From positions 22,946 through 86,945 of the forward strand of contig JAJFBJ010000005.1 in NCBI GenBank assembly GCA_020697375.1: a stretch of DNA of 64,000 bases. The letters are read 5' to 3'. A program made the position numbers and the translations under genes. The notes under the pieces are model-generated. The model had not been told where the DNA came from, ran no database searches, and was given only the letters and a program-made list of their open reading frames with translations. Below, piece after piece: positions 15,588-24,778 of the stretch (position 1 is its first letter; each line of letters starts with the position of its first letter). The DNA is from Nitrospira sp. (GTDB lineage: Bacteria; Nitrospirota; Nitrospiria; Nitrospirales; Nitrospiraceae).

Positions 15588-16601
15588 ATGATCAAAGACG
15601 CGATCCATAAGCTGGCCGAACGGTCCCATCTGACGGAGCAGGAAGCCGATACGGTCATGGGCGAAATCATGGACGGCACGGCCACCTGCGCCCAGATTGC
15701 CGGCTACCTGATGGGACTCCGGATGAAGGGCGAGACCGTCGAGGAGATTGCCGGCTCCGTGCAGGCCATGCGCCGCAGGGCGACCAAAATCAGGATCGGA
15801 GATTCGCGGGTCGTCGATACCTGCGGGACCGGAGGCGACGGGGCGCAGACCTTCAACATCTCGACGACCGCAGCCTTCGTCGCGGCTGGCGCCGGTTTGA
15901 CGGTGGCCAAGCATGGCAACCGGTCGGTCTCTTCCAAATCAGGCAGCGCCGATGTGTTGGCGGCTCTCGGTGTCACCATCGACCTCCCGCCGGAACGGGT
16001 CGCGGACTGTGTGAATGACGTGGGCATCGGGTTTCTCTTTGCGCCGCTCTATCACAGGGCCATGAAACATTGCGCCGAACCCCGGCAGGAGCTGGGGATT
16101 CGCACGTTGTTGAATATTCTCGGGCCGCTGACCAATCCTGCTGGAGCACGGTTGCAGGTGGTCGGGGTATTCGACGCGGGCCTGACCGAATTGCTGGCCA
16201 AGGTCCTGGTCCACCTGGGCGCCCAACATTGCTTCGTGGTGCATGGAATGGATGGATTGGACGAAATCACGGTCACGGATCGAACCCGGATTTCAGAAGG
16301 CAAGGCGGGTGTGATTTCCAGTTATTTCATCGACCTGGCCGAGTTCGGCCTCCGTCCCGTCCCGCCGAAAGAACTGGTCGGCGGCAGCGCCGACGACAAT
16401 GCGGCGATCACCCGCGACATTCTTCGGGGACGCAAAGGGCCGAAGCGCGACATTGTCTGTCTCAACGCGGCGCCGGCGTTGGTGGCCGGACGCAAGGCGA
16501 AGACACTCCAAGAAGGGTTTCAATTGGCCCAGCGGACCATCGATACCGGCGCGGCGATGGAGAAGCTCGACAAGCTCATCGCTTTTACGGAGAAGGGTTG
16601 A
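15588..16601 (+). CDS. trpD: Anthranilate phosphoribosyltransferase
   Basis: 337 aa. Transfers phosphoribose from PRPP to anthranilate. Hallmarks: CGTGGDGAQTFNIST (PRPP-binding glycine loop), AKHGNRSVSSKSGSADVL, and LNILGPLTNPAGA. Normal length, intact. It follows trpG after 42 bp and is separated from the trpC GTG start by 7 bp, consistent with one operon. Confidence 0.95.
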   Translation: MIKDAIHKLAERSHLTEQEADTVMGEIMDGTATCAQIAGYLMGLRMKGETVEEIAGSVQAMRRRATKIRIGDSRVVDTCGTGGDGAQTFNISTTAAFVAAGAGLTVAKHGNRSVSSKSGSADVLAALGVTIDLPPERVADCVNDVGIGFLFAPLYHRAMKHCAEPRQELGIRTLLNILGPLTNPAGARLQVVGVFDAGLTELLAKVLVHLGAQHCFVVHGMDGLDEITVTDRTRISEGKAGVISSYFIDLAEFGLRPVPPKELVGGSADDNAAITRDILRGRKGPKRDIVCLNAAPALVAGRKAKTLQEGFQLAQRTIDTGAAMEKLDKLIAFTEKG

Positions 16602-16608
16602 CGACATC

Positions 16609-17433
16609 GTGATCCTGGATCGAATTCTCGAACACAAAAAGGCCGAAATCCGCCACAAGAGCAGTCGCGGGTATCTGGCGGATCTGAAGAACAAGATTCG
16701 CGATGCCGGATCGACGATGGGATTTGCCCTGTCCCTCGATGCAAGGCGCACCCCCGCCGGGCCAGCGCTCATCGCGGAGGTGAAGAAGGCTTCGCCAAGC
16801 CTTGGACTCTTGCGGCCCGAGTTCGCCCGGCGCTTCGAGCCGGTGGCCATTGCCGAAGCCTATCGGGAACATGGGGCCGCTGCCGTTTCCGTGCTGACGG
16901 ACAAGGATTTTTTTCAAGGCAGCCTGGACAACCTGGCCGACGTCAAGCAGAAGGTTGGCCTGCCGGCGCTTAACAAAGAGTTCATGGTCGCGGACATTCA
17001 ATTCTATGAGGCCAGGGCATACGGAGCCGATGCGGTGTTGCTGATCGTCGCCGGATTGGAGAAGCGTCAATTGATCGACTTTACCGCCTTGGCCAAGGAA
17101 TTGTCCCTCGACGTATTGGTGGAGACTCACCATGAGCGTGAAGTGGACATCGTGTTGGAATGGTTGCCGGATGTGCGCTTGATCGGCATCAACAATCGTG
17201 ATTTGAAGACGTTCACAACGGATCTCAACGTGACCCTTCGACTGGCGAAACGCATTCCCGGAGACAAGCTGATCGTGAGTGAGAGCGGCATTCACAAACG
17301 GGATGATGTGGTGAAACTCGTTGAAGCCGGGGTCCATGCGATGCTGGTCGGAGAATCGCTGATCAGGACCCAGGATGTCGGTGCCACAATTCGAGCCTTG
17401 CTGGGTGATGAGACGAAGAAGGAGAAGCCATGA
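16609..17433 (+). CDS. trpC: Indole-3-glycerol phosphate synthase
   Basis: 274 aa, starting at GTG 16609 (VILDRILEHKKAEI...). The longer open frame overlaps trpD and its 5' residues read as out-of-frame trpD. A TIM barrel that decarboxylates and cyclises CdRP to indole-3-glycerol phosphate. Motifs: LIAEVKKASPSLG with the catalytic Lys, LNKEFMVADIQFYEA, DVLVETHHEREVD, LIGINNRDLKTF and VSESGIHKRDDV. Its TGA overlaps the ATG of the following small lipoprotein gene (ATGA). Confidence 0.94.
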   Translation: MILDRILEHKKAEIRHKSSRGYLADLKNKIRDAGSTMGFALSLDARRTPAGPALIAEVKKASPSLGLLRPEFARRFEPVAIAEAYREHGAAAVSVLTDKDFFQGSLDNLADVKQKVGLPALNKEFMVADIQFYEARAYGADAVLLIVAGLEKRQLIDFTALAKELSLDVLVETHHEREVDIVLEWLPDVRLIGINNRDLKTFTTDLNVTLRLAKRIPGDKLIVSESGIHKRDDVVKLVEAGVHAMLVGESLIRTQDVGATIRALLGDETKKEKP

Positions 17434-17744
17434 CCAGGCCGTTCTCTATCGCATTGGTGGCAGGATGGGCGGCGCTCACCGGTTGCCTGAACCAGGAGAT
17501 CCACGAGTATTCTCCCAAGTGGGATTCCTGGATGGGCAGCAGCAAGGATGAGCGGATCAAGGAAATGGGCATTCCCACGAGATGCCATTCCTTCGCGGAC
17601 GGCGGAGAAGTCTGCGAATGGTCGATTCCCCAGCAGGACGGGCGGCAGGAATTGATCGGGCTCACGTTCGACGGCAAGGGGAAAGCCTGTCAATGGTCCT
17701 ACCGCGGATTTTACGGTGTGCAAAAAAGCAAGCAGAGTTGCTGA
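17430..17744 (+). CDS. Small lipoprotein embedded in the trp operon
   Basis: 104 aa. It begins at an ATG overlapping the trpC stop (ATGA), so it is translationally coupled. A lipoprotein signal ends at the lipobox LTGC (Cys19). The mature part holds four further cysteines (CHSF, VCEW, CQW and a C-terminal Cys) and no known domain; GSSKDERIKEMGIP resembles the helix-turn of BamE/SmpA-like proteins, but this is weak. trpF starts 4 bp downstream. There is no obvious link to tryptophan synthesis; it may simply ride on the operon. Confidence 0.8.
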   Translation: MTRPFSIALVAGWAALTGCLNQEIHEYSPKWDSWMGSSKDERIKEMGIPTRCHSFADGGEVCEWSIPQQDGRQELIGLTFDGKGKACQWSYRGFYGVQKSKQSC

Positions 17745-17748
17745 GGCC

Positions 17749-18381
17749 ATGGCGATTAAGGTCAAAATCTGCGGGATTACGAATGCCGAGGATGCGGCTG
17801 CGGCGGTCGAGGCCGGCGCGGATGCGGTCGGGTTCCTGTTCCACAAGAAAAGCCCTCGTTGCGCGGAGCCTGAAACGGTGAGGGGAATCGTCAAGATGTT
17901 GCCACCGTTCGTCTTGCCGGTGGGGGTGTTCGTCAATGAGGAGGCCAAGACGGTCCGCGACCTGATGGATGATTGCGGCCTGGCGCTCGCCCAACTCCAT
18001 GGCGATGAGTCGGCGGCCTATTGCGAGATGCTGGGACGGCCGGTGCTCAAGGCGATTCGTCTCAAGGATCGTCGGTCCTTCCTCGCGCTGGCCGAATTCA
18101 AAGGACGCGCCGGCGTGCGAGGGTTTTTAATCGACGCCTTTTCGCCGGACGCCTATGGAGGCACGGGACAGGTGGCCGATTGGGCGCTGGCAGCCGAAGC
18201 GGCCTCGGCTGCTACCGTGCTGTTGGCCGGCGGGCTGACGCCGGAGAATGTCTCGCAAGCGATACAACAGGTCCGTCCGTACGGCGTCGATGTCAGCAGT
18301 GGTGTCGAGGCAAGTCCCGGTAAGAAGGACCATGAGAAGGTACGGGCTTTCGTGCAGGCCGCCAAGCTTGTCTCCCGGTAA
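17749..18381 (+). CDS. trpF: Phosphoribosylanthranilate isomerase
   Basis: 210 aa from the ATG at 17749 (MAIKVKICGITN). The longer frame overlaps the lipoprotein gene. An Amadori isomerase TIM barrel converting PRA to CdRP. Motifs: KICGITN with the catalytic Cys, FVNEEAKTVRDL, LAQLHGDES, FLIDAF (catalytic Asp), and the phosphate-binding LLAGGLTPENV and VDVSSGVE. Intact. Confidence 0.94.
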   Translation: MAIKVKICGITNAEDAAAAVEAGADAVGFLFHKKSPRCAEPETVRGIVKMLPPFVLPVGVFVNEEAKTVRDLMDDCGLALAQLHGDESAAYCEMLGRPVLKAIRLKDRRSFLALAEFKGRAGVRGFLIDAFSPDAYGGTGQVADWALAAEAASAATVLLAGGLTPENVSQAIQQVRPYGVDVSSGVEASPGKKDHEKVRAFVQAAKLVSR

Positions 18382-18427
18382 TCCGGCGTTTATACTTTTA
18401 TTTTTTTGAATCACTGAAGGAATGGAC

Positions 18428-19618
18428 ATGGCGATACCAGATCGGCATGGGCGGTTCGGACCCTATGGGGGACGTTATGTCCCCGAAACCCTGATGCCGG
18501 CTTTGCTGGAATTGGAAGAGGTCTACCAACGCACGCGTCGGGACAAGCGATTTCAAGCCGAGCTCAAGCATTATTTGAAAGAATATGTCGGGCGTCCGAC
18601 GCCGCTCTACTTCGCCGAGCGACTGACGAAGCGACTGGGTGGCGCAAGGATCTATCTCAAACGTGAAGACCTCTGTCATACCGGCGCCCATAAGATCAAC
18701 AATGCCATCGGGCAGGCGCTTCTGGCGAAACGTATGAAGAAGCCGCGGCTCATCGCAGAGACGGGCGCAGGCCAGCATGGGGTGGCGACGGCGACGGTGG
18801 CCGCCATGTTCGGTCTGCAATGCGAAATCTATATGGGGACCGAAGACATGCAGCGGCAGGCATTGAATGTCTTTCGCATGCGGCTGCTTGGCTCGACGGT
18901 GACCGCGGTCGATGCCGGTAGCCGGACCCTCAAGGACGCGATCAGCGAAGCCATGCGGGATTGGACCACCAATGTTCGGACGACGCACTATGTGCTGGGG
19001 TCCGTGCTCGGCGCTCATCCCTATCCGATGATGATCAGGGATTTTCAATCGGTGATCGGGCGTGAAGCGCGTAAGCAGATTCTGGCCGTCGAAGGCCGTC
19101 TTCCTGATTGCCTCATCGCCTGCGTGGGCGGCGGGAGCAATGCAATGGGGCTGTTCCACGCATTCGTCCCGGACCAGAAGGTGAAGATGGTCGGCGTGGA
19201 AGCCGGAGGGCTCGGGATCGAGAGCGGTAAACATGCGGCCCGATTCGCGGGCGGGCGTCCCGGGATACTCCAGGGCACGATGAGTTACCTCCTGCAGGAT
19301 GACAACGGCCAGGTGAATCTCACCCATTCCGTGTCGGCTGGTTTGGACTATGCGGCGGTGGGGCCGGAACATAGTTATTACAAAGAAACGAATCGCGCCC
19401 AATACACCTCCGTGACCGATGATGAGGCCTTGGCGGCATTCGATCTGCTCGCCAGGGAAGAGGGGATCATGCCGGCGCTGGAAAGCGCCCATGCCATTGC
19501 CGAAGTGATCAAATGTGCGCCGAACATGAAGAGGAGCCAGATCCTCATCGCGAATCTGTCCGGGCGCGGGGATAAGGACGTACAACAGGTGGCGAGAATC
19601 AAAGGCGTGACGTTGTAG
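18428..19618 (+). CDS. trpB: Tryptophan synthase beta chain
   Basis: About 396 aa from the ATG at 18428; the in-frame ATG at 18422 abuts the Shine-Dalgarno (gaagga), so the second ATG has the better spacing. PLP enzyme joining indole and serine. The PLP lysine lies in [16 protein letters not shown]. Also visible are [29 protein letters not shown], the phosphate-binding [10 protein letters not shown] and [16 protein letters not shown]. TrpB1-type, intact. A long antisense ORF spans the gene but is a GC-rich artefact. Confidence 0.95.
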   Translation: MAIPDRHGRFGPYGGRYVPETLMPALLELEEVYQRTRRDKRFQAELKHYLKEYVGRPTPLYFAERLTKRLGGARIYLKREDLCHTGAHKINNAIGQALLAKRMKKPRLIAETGAGQHGVATATVAAMFGLQCEIYMGTEDMQRQALNVFRMRLLGSTVTAVDAGSRTLKDAISEAMRDWTTNVRTTHYVLGSVLGAHPYPMMIRDFQSVIGREARKQILAVEGRLPDCLIACVGGGSNAMGLFHAFVPDQKVKMVGVEAGGLGIESGKHAARFAGGRPGILQGTMSYLLQDDNGQVNLTHSVSAGLDYAAVGPEHSYYKETNRAQYTSVTDDEALAAFDLLAREEGIMPALESAHAIAEVIKCAPNMKRSQILIANLSGRGDKDVQQVARIKGVTL

Positions 19619-19620
19619 AG

Positions 19621-19830
19621 AATGTTGAAAACGGCCGCCAGCTTTGTTCTCGCGGCCCTCAGAGGCTCAACGTACCGCCATGGGAACAGAGCCTGTCCCG
19701 GCAGGCTCAGGGCGGGCGGGTAAGAAAGGGTACGCTTCGCCTCCTCGCTTGCTGCGGCCGCTCTGGGACAAGGCGCGTCTCGGCGCGCCAGGGTTGGGCG
19801 GGGTAAGAAGGTCGCCTTTTGAACATCCTG
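19621..19830 (+). repeat. Intergenic MITE-like repeat, copy A (between trpB and trpA)
   Basis: One of a family found repeatedly in this window. It begins with a degenerate end (tgttgaaaacggccgccag), continues with tttgttctcg...cagaggctcaacgtac and ends with ccttttgaacatcctgc. It carries two hairpins: GAGCCTG/CAGGCTC at 19689-19708 (loop TCCCGG) and GGCGCG/CGCGCC at 19772-19789 (loop TCTCGG). Each is followed by a GGCGGG/GGCGGGG-GTAAGAA flank, so this copy looks like a partial tandem of the internal module. Confidence 0.75.
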
Positions 19831-19878
19831 CAAACAAACGAATCGTGAGAGACTAGTAAGAGGGATGGGTGTATCGAC

Positions 19879-20679
19879 ATGAATCGTTTGGATCAAACAT
19901 TGAGCCGGTTGAAGAGCAAGGGCGAAAAAGCGCTCGTCACCTACATCATGGCGGGAGATCCGACGCTGCACGACACGGAGCAATTGGTCCTTGAATTGGA
20001 ACGCGCCGGCGCGGATGTTATCGAGCTGGGTGTGCCCTTCTCGGATCCGATTGCCGATGGGCCGGTGATTCAACAGGCGGCCGAACGAGGCCTGCGCAGC
20101 GGAACGTCGCTCCGAACGATTCTGGAATCGGTCCGGCATCTGCGCGCCTCGACACAAATCCCCATCGTCCTAATGGCCTATTACAACAATGTCCATGCGT
20201 TCGGCGAAGCGGAATTTTGCCTCCAGGCCGTCGCGGCCGGCGTCGATGGATTGATCGTCCCCGATATGCCGCCGGATGAAGCGGGACTTCTGCGCGGCCC
20301 GGCGGCGTCTGCGGGGCTCCATCTGATTTTTCTACTGGCGCCCACCAGCACGGCTGCGCGACGAGCGTATGTGGCGAAGGAGTCCGGCGGATTTGTCTAT
20401 TATGTTTCCATCACCGGCATCACCGGAGCTAAACTGAACGACATGGCGGGAGTGCGCGACAACGTCGCGAAGATCAGAAAGTACACGAAGACGCCGGTGA
20501 TCGTGGGTTTCGGTGTGGCCACGCCGGACGATGCCGCTCGGATCGCTCAAATCGCCGACGGCATCATCGTGGGCAGCGCCATTGTCCGCCGGGTGGGAGA
20601 GCATGGACAAAACGGCAAACTCATCCAGGAAGTGGGCGTCTTCGTCCGCTCCCTCAAGGCGGCGATACAGCCTGCCTAG
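19879..20679 (+). CDS. trpA: Tryptophan synthase alpha chain
   Basis: 266 aa. Cleaves indole-3-glycerol phosphate to indole, which is channelled to TrpB. Motifs: VTYIMAGDPTLHDTE, the catalytic Glu and Asp in ADVIELGVPFSDPIADGP, GLIVPDMPPDEA, YYVSITGITGAKL and VGFGVATPDDA. Intact. It is separated from trpB by about 260 bp holding repeat copy A, so trpA expression may depend on read-through of a structured spacer or on a separate promoter. Confidence 0.95.
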   Translation: MNRLDQTLSRLKSKGEKALVTYIMAGDPTLHDTEQLVLELERAGADVIELGVPFSDPIADGPVIQQAAERGLRSGTSLRTILESVRHLRASTQIPIVLMAYYNNVHAFGEAEFCLQAVAAGVDGLIVPDMPPDEAGLLRGPAASAGLHLIFLLAPTSTAARRAYVAKESGGFVYYVSITGITGAKLNDMAGVRDNVAKIRKYTKTPVIVGFGVATPDDAARIAQIADGIIVGSAIVRRVGEHGQNGKLIQEVGVFVRSLKAAIQPA

Positions 20680-20811
20680 CAGAACGGCTGCTCCGCCATC
20701 CCCTCAGGTAGTCCCCCTCTCGACCATGCAACATGATCGAACGTCGGTCTTCCTAGCGGGAGCAGGCTTCGAAACAACTCGAAACGATTGTTCCTTTACC
20801 CGGGAGATGCC

Positions 20812-21882
20812 ATGGATGCAGTTCGTCGAAAGATTGGAATACCGATCCGGAAAAAATCGCCTGGAATCCTGTCGCTTGTCCCGCGCCGCAAGCCCGTGTC
20901 CCGTAACGCCATGCCCTTGTCTGAAAGCCGTCTGATTCGAACCCTCCAACAGCGCCTGCTCGAGACGGCCGGCAGTGTCGAAGAAGAAGGTCGTTCGCCT
21001 ATCGGCTTGTCAGCGGCCTTTGTGCGGGCATTTCTGCGGTCGGCGAAAGTCGAGGCGATTGCCGTCTATGTGCGCGACGAACAGACTCGCGAGATGACAT
21101 GCCTGGCTGAGGCCGGTCGAGCTGACGCCTCAGGAACTTCCGAATGGCGGCACGTTTTGGAAATCATGGGAACGCGGGCCCATGTAGCGAAGGGAAAAGT
21201 GCGCGGCCTCCGATTGCATCGCATCGGCCGGATGGAAGGATTCGTCATCTTCCAAACCGGACCGTCCCAGCGCTTGACTACCCGCAAACTGCTCACCGCG
21301 CTGGCAACAGTCGAACCTTGGCTCGCGATGGCGTTGGACCATGCCAGATTGACCAGAAAGTATGCGGCGAAGATCCTGAGGATCCAGCATATGGAGCAAG
21401 TGAGCGATCTCTTGAATTCGTCTCTGGGGGAAGAGGAAAAGTTGCGTGGGGCCTTGGAGGCGGCGGTTCGATTGGTTGAGGCGGAAGCCGGCGCGCTGTT
21501 CCTTGTGGAACCGGATCGTTCGCTGACGCTATACGCGGCCGGAGGAGAGCTGGCTAGGGACCTGACTTCTCTGCAATCTGGGATTGCCGACGATGTGCAT
21601 CGCGCCGGGCAGGCTGTGTTGATTTCCCATGGAGCGCAGGACGCCCGGTTGGCAGCCGGTCATGGGTGGCAGGCCACAATTCCCGTCGCTTCGCTGGTAT
21701 CCGTTCCGGTCCGCGCCGGAATGCGGGCGGTCGGCGTGCTGGAAGTGGTCAATAAACGCACCGGCAAGCCGTTCAGCAATTGGGATCTGTTGGAGCTTGC
21801 GAGTCTCTCCAATCAGTTCGGGTTAGCCATCGAAAACTTACGCGGGGAAACTGGGAGAGAGGACGGATCGGGGGGACAATAG
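20812..21882 (+). CDS. GAF-domain protein
   Basis: About 356 aa from the ATG at 20812 (preceded by GGGAG); an in-frame TTG at 20788 is less likely. The N-terminal 170 residues contain a helical segment (LIRTLQQRLLETAGSVEEEG) and a possible degenerate GAF (VEAIAVYVRDEQTREMTCLAEAG). A clear GAF domain spans about 205-345 (LRGALEAAVRLVEAEAGALFLVEP...VPVRAGMRAVGVLEVVNKRTGKPFS). No kinase, GGDEF or helix-turn-helix output domain is attached. Probably a small-molecule or protein-binding sensor of unknown partner. Confidence 0.75.
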   Translation: MDAVRRKIGIPIRKKSPGILSLVPRRKPVSRNAMPLSESRLIRTLQQRLLETAGSVEEEGRSPIGLSAAFVRAFLRSAKVEAIAVYVRDEQTREMTCLAEAGRADASGTSEWRHVLEIMGTRAHVAKGKVRGLRLHRIGRMEGFVIFQTGPSQRLTTRKLLTALATVEPWLAMALDHARLTRKYAAKILRIQHMEQVSDLLNSSLGEEEKLRGALEAAVRLVEAEAGALFLVEPDRSLTLYAAGGELARDLTSLQSGIADDVHRAGQAVLISHGAQDARLAAGHGWQATIPVASLVSVPVRAGMRAVGVLEVVNKRTGKPFSNWDLLELASLSNQFGLAIENLRGETGREDGSGGQ

Positions 21883-21886
21883 GGGG

Positions 21887-22492
21887 TCAGCGCTTCTCAG
21901 GCGGCATGTATTTGATCATGTCCGAGGCCAACTTGGTGGCGAGGTCGCGCATATCCGGACGGATAAATAAATAACTCTCGTGCAGTTGATGCCGGGCTTT
22001 CCAGACGATGGCGCCGTTCATGGCATCGATCAGTCGCATGCTCAGTCCGACACGAGCGATGTTATCCCCTTCTTCCCTGGTATATTCCCAGGCATTGACC
22101 TTGACGACCAATAAGGAGTCCGCGCCGAGGGCCTGACCGATCCTGACCGCCGAGGATTTGTCCGACTGCCCGGTGGTTTCCATGCGGGAAAAGTACGTCA
22201 CCAGCGCATCGAAGGCCTCTTTCGTCGTTTGGAAGGTATCGGTCACCTGATCGGGCGGGACGACCTTCTCCACCCGGCGACTCTTGATCAACACCTTCGC
22301 CACCACTTCTTCGACATCTTCCCGGGCACTGTCGTAAGTACCGGAAATCGGAAGAATCGCCATGGTCTTGGGGTAAAATCCGCGCGCAGCCGGCCCTTCC
22401 CACATCTCTTGAAGACCGCCGCACCCGGCCAGGAGAAAACAAATCAATAGACCGAGGATGGAGCCGACCTTAGGGAATGTCCGTTTTGTCAT
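21887..22492 (-). CDS. Lipoprotein, GNA1162/CsgG-like
   Basis: 201 aa with a lipoprotein signal peptide ending at LLAGC. The mature part (FYPKTMAILPISGTYDSAREDV..., VRIGQALGADSLLVVKVNAWEY, MRLIDAMNGAIVWKARHQL) has the pattern of the CsgG/LpoB/GNA1162-type fold, in which a periplasmic lipoprotein assembles with other envelope proteins. It lies downstream of the outer-membrane protein gene on the same strand, with a 47-bp gap. Convergent with the GAF gene, 4 bp apart. Exact role unknown. Confidence 0.7.
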   Translation of the reverse strand: MTKRTFPKVGSILGLLICFLLAGCGGLQEMWEGPAARGFYPKTMAILPISGTYDSAREDVEEVVAKVLIKSRRVEKVVPPDQVTDTFQTTKEAFDALVTYFSRMETTGQSDKSSAVRIGQALGADSLLVVKVNAWEYTREEGDNIARVGLSMRLIDAMNGAIVWKARHQLHESYLFIRPDMRDLATKLASDMIKYMPPEKR

Positions 22493-22539
22493 GACTTATA
22501 CGTGAAGTGTATCAGATTGAATCGATGCCGAAGATTGCG

Positions 22540-23679
22540 CTAGAAGGTCAAGGCTATGGAACCGGAGGCCAAGGCGGCTTGGTCTCTAAAATCATACCCG
22601 CCGGCGATATCGATTCGCAAGTTGAGGATGCGGAGGCCGAACCCTGCTGTCGGAATAAACGGCGTGTTGGCATCCTGCATATTTTTGAAGGCGCCGAGAC
22701 GGAAGGACAGCAGCTCAGACAGGATGGTCTGTTCGGCGCCGAGGCTCAAGATCTGGCTATAAAGACCCGGGACAAGGGTATTGTTCTTCGTGATGTCCAC
22801 ATCCGCCGTCAAGGTCAGTGAATTGTAAGGGTTGACGGCCAAGCCGGTTCTTATCTGAGGCAGCAGTTTGAACTGATCTCCATTCGGCGCATCGAATGTC
22901 GGCGCGGTGATGTCTTTGGCCACGATGCCCATGCGCAGCCAGGACGATGGCCGAAACATCGCGCCTACGTCAATACCGAGCGCCGTGGAGATTTTCGCGC
23001 GCCCGATGTCCTCAAAGATCTTAATGTCGTCGCTGGCGCCTCGGATGTTGGTAGCGCCGGAATAGGCCGCGCCTTGAATCAGTTTGCCGGTGACGCCGAC
23101 CGAAAACATCCGGTCCATAAAGGAGAAGGCATAAGACAGCACGGCTTGCCGCACTTCCAGACCGTTCATGGCGAACTGTCCATTGACCGTCACGTTACTG
23201 CCGTTATTCGTAAATCCAACCGGACTGCGCAGAAACCCGCCCCCCGTCGCCACATCGGAGACGTTGAATCCGAGCGCATGCTGTCCAAAATTACCTTTGA
23301 TGTAAAATCCGCCGGAGGCGGCCCCCGTCAAATTGGTTCCCGGCTGGTTGATGCGGTTCACCAGCTGCTGGAGACGGGCGACGTTGGCGGGTGACGTATC
23401 GTTGAAATTGACGGCATTGATGTCCTTGATCGAATCGAAGACGTCTCCACGGTCTACGAACTGTCCGCTCCCTTGAATACGAACATCGAATTTCTTGCTC
23501 ATCGCCATGCCGGCAGGATTCCAATAGGTCGCAAGTGAGTCGGTCGTCGTGGCCACGCCCGCCCCGCCCATACCCATCTGTCGCGATCCCACGGTGACGA
23601 ACTCGATCGCCGTTGCCTGGAGCGGCGCGAAGAGGATCAAGGATAGAGCAACAAACCGGATGCGCTGCAACGTTGTCAT
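22540..23679 (-). CDS. Outer-membrane beta-barrel protein, TraF/FadL (OMPP1)-like
   Basis: 379 aa with a cleavable signal peptide (cut near ATA-IEF). The mature N-terminus VGSRQMGMGGAGVATTTDSLATYWNPAGM is represented by the short motif MGMGGAGVA and TYWNPAG, typical of the FadL/OMPP1 and 'TraF_2' (PF13729-type) outer-membrane families. The remainder is rich in alternating beta strands and ends in an aromatic residue (SIALTF), as barrels do. Annotated elsewhere as 'conjugal transfer protein TraF', but no conjugation genes are nearby, so a transport or structural role is more likely. Confidence 0.75.
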   Translation of the reverse strand: MTTLQRIRFVALSLILFAPLQATAIEFVTVGSRQMGMGGAGVATTTDSLATYWNPAGMAMSKKFDVRIQGSGQFVDRGDVFDSIKDINAVNFNDTSPANVARLQQLVNRINQPGTNLTGAASGGFYIKGNFGQHALGFNVSDVATGGGFLRSPVGFTNNGSNVTVNGQFAMNGLEVRQAVLSYAFSFMDRMFSVGVTGKLIQGAAYSGATNIRGASDDIKIFEDIGRAKISTALGIDVGAMFRPSSWLRMGIVAKDITAPTFDAPNGDQFKLLPQIRTGLAVNPYNSLTLTADVDITKNNTLVPGLYSQILSLGAEQTILSELLSFRLGAFKNMQDANTPFIPTAGFGLRILNLRIDIAGGYDFRDQAALASGSIALTF

Positions 23680-23780
23680 AGGTATTGTCTGACTCCGGGT
23701 CGGCGGCTCGGATGGCGCAGTCTACGAAAAGATGCGGAAGTCGTCAAGAAATCACCGCTTCGTCCGAAGAGCGGCCGCAC

Positions 23781-24015
23781 AGGATGCTCAAAATGGCCGT
23801 CCAGCAAGGCCGCAGTGAGGTCCGCGACGCGAAGAATAATGAGCGTCACGCTTGCGGACGCCGGCGAGGCGGTGAGCCGGCCGTGTCTTAGGGTCGAGGC
23901 GTGACGTTCTTACCCGCCCACCACGAGCCTGCCCAGACAGGCTCTTTTCCCATAGGTGGTACGTTGAGGGTCTGAACGAGACGAGAACGCCGCTGGCGGG
24001 CGTTTTCAGCATCCT
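23781..24015 (-). repeat. Intergenic MITE-like repeat, copy B
   Basis: Reverse orientation relative to copy A: starts aggatgctcaaaatggccgtccag and ends cgctggcgggcgttttcagcatcct. Contains the conserved ttcttacccgccca flank followed by hairpin GAGCCTG/CAGGCTC (23925-23944, loop CCCAGA) and then gtacgttgagggtctgaacgagacgagaac. About 70 bp near 23825-23890 is private to this copy. It fills nearly all of the 337-bp gap between the outer-membrane gene and lolD. Confidence 0.75.
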
Positions 24016-24016
24016 A

Positions 24017-24685
24017 TTAGCCCGACACGATCATGCCGTCCTGCATGGATACAATGCGGTCGGCTTGAGCGGACAGTTTGTCATTGTGCGTGACGATGAC
24101 GAAGGTCGTGCCGCGCGAGCGGTTCATTTGACGAAGCAGAGCAAACAACGCGTCGCCGGTATGCGTGTCGAGGTTGCCTGTGGGTTCATCCGCCAGCACG
24201 AGATCCGGCTGCTGCATCAAGGCGCGTGCGACCGAGACCCGTTGTTGTTCGCCTCCGGAGAGCTCGCCGGGCTTATGGTGGAGGCGATCTCCCAGACCGA
24301 CTTCCGTCAAGAGCTTCGTCGCTTCGCCTGCGACGTCCGCCAAATCGCGATGCTCAATCATGGCAGGAAGACAGGCATTTTCCAGGGCGGTAAATTCCGG
24401 AAGCAGGTGATGAAACTGAAAGACAAAGCCCACACGTTTGTTCCGAAAATCAGCTTGTTGCTGTTCGTTGAACTGGAAGAGATCTTGTCCGTCGAACGAC
24501 ACCGTCCCCTTCGTCGGCCGATCCAACGTGCCAAGAATCTGAAGTAACGTGCTTTTTCCGGCGCCGGACGCTCCGACGATCGCGATCAATTCCCCCCGCT
24601 GAATATGCAGGTTGATGTCATGGAGCACCACGAGCTCACGCCCGCCCATCGGAAAGGATTTGTGAAGGTCAACGACGTCAATCAT
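24017..24685 (-). CDS. lolD: Lipoprotein-releasing system ATP-binding protein LolD
   Basis: 222 aa ABC ATPase. Walker [12 protein letters not shown]-loop [17 protein letters not shown], signature [15 protein letters not shown], Walker [13 protein letters not shown] and H-loop VIVTHN are all intact. [20 protein letters not shown] is typical of the LolD/MacB subgroup. It powers transfer of outer-membrane lipoproteins from the inner membrane to LolA with the LolC-type permease encoded just upstream. Confidence 0.93.
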   Translation of the reverse strand: MIDVVDLHKSFPMGGRELVVLHDINLHIQRGELIAIVGASGAGKSTLLQILGTLDRPTKGTVSFDGQDLFQFNEQQQADFRNKRVGFVFQFHHLLPEFTALENACLPAMIEHRDLADVAGEATKLLTEVGLGDRLHHKPGELSGGEQQRVSVARALMQQPDLVLADEPTGNLDTHTGDALFALLRQMNRSRGTTFVIVTHNDKLSAQADRIVSMQDGMIVSG

Positions 24686-24778
24686 AAGAGCATTGATGCA
24701 TTGGAGCAGTGAGTCACTGAGTCAGCGAATTTCGATGATGCGATGGTGCATTGAAACAATGATTCATTTTCCACCTGG

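Noticed and set aside
18398..19585. 395-aa open frame antisense to trpB
   Set aside because: It mirrors trpB codons in a GC-rich genome, has His/Arg-rich unnatural composition and no ribosome-binding site; trpB is certain.
22540..23679. Conjugation function for the TraF-like protein
   Set aside because: The name is an automatic-family label; no other transfer genes are present and the protein has a FadL/OMPP1 barrel pattern.
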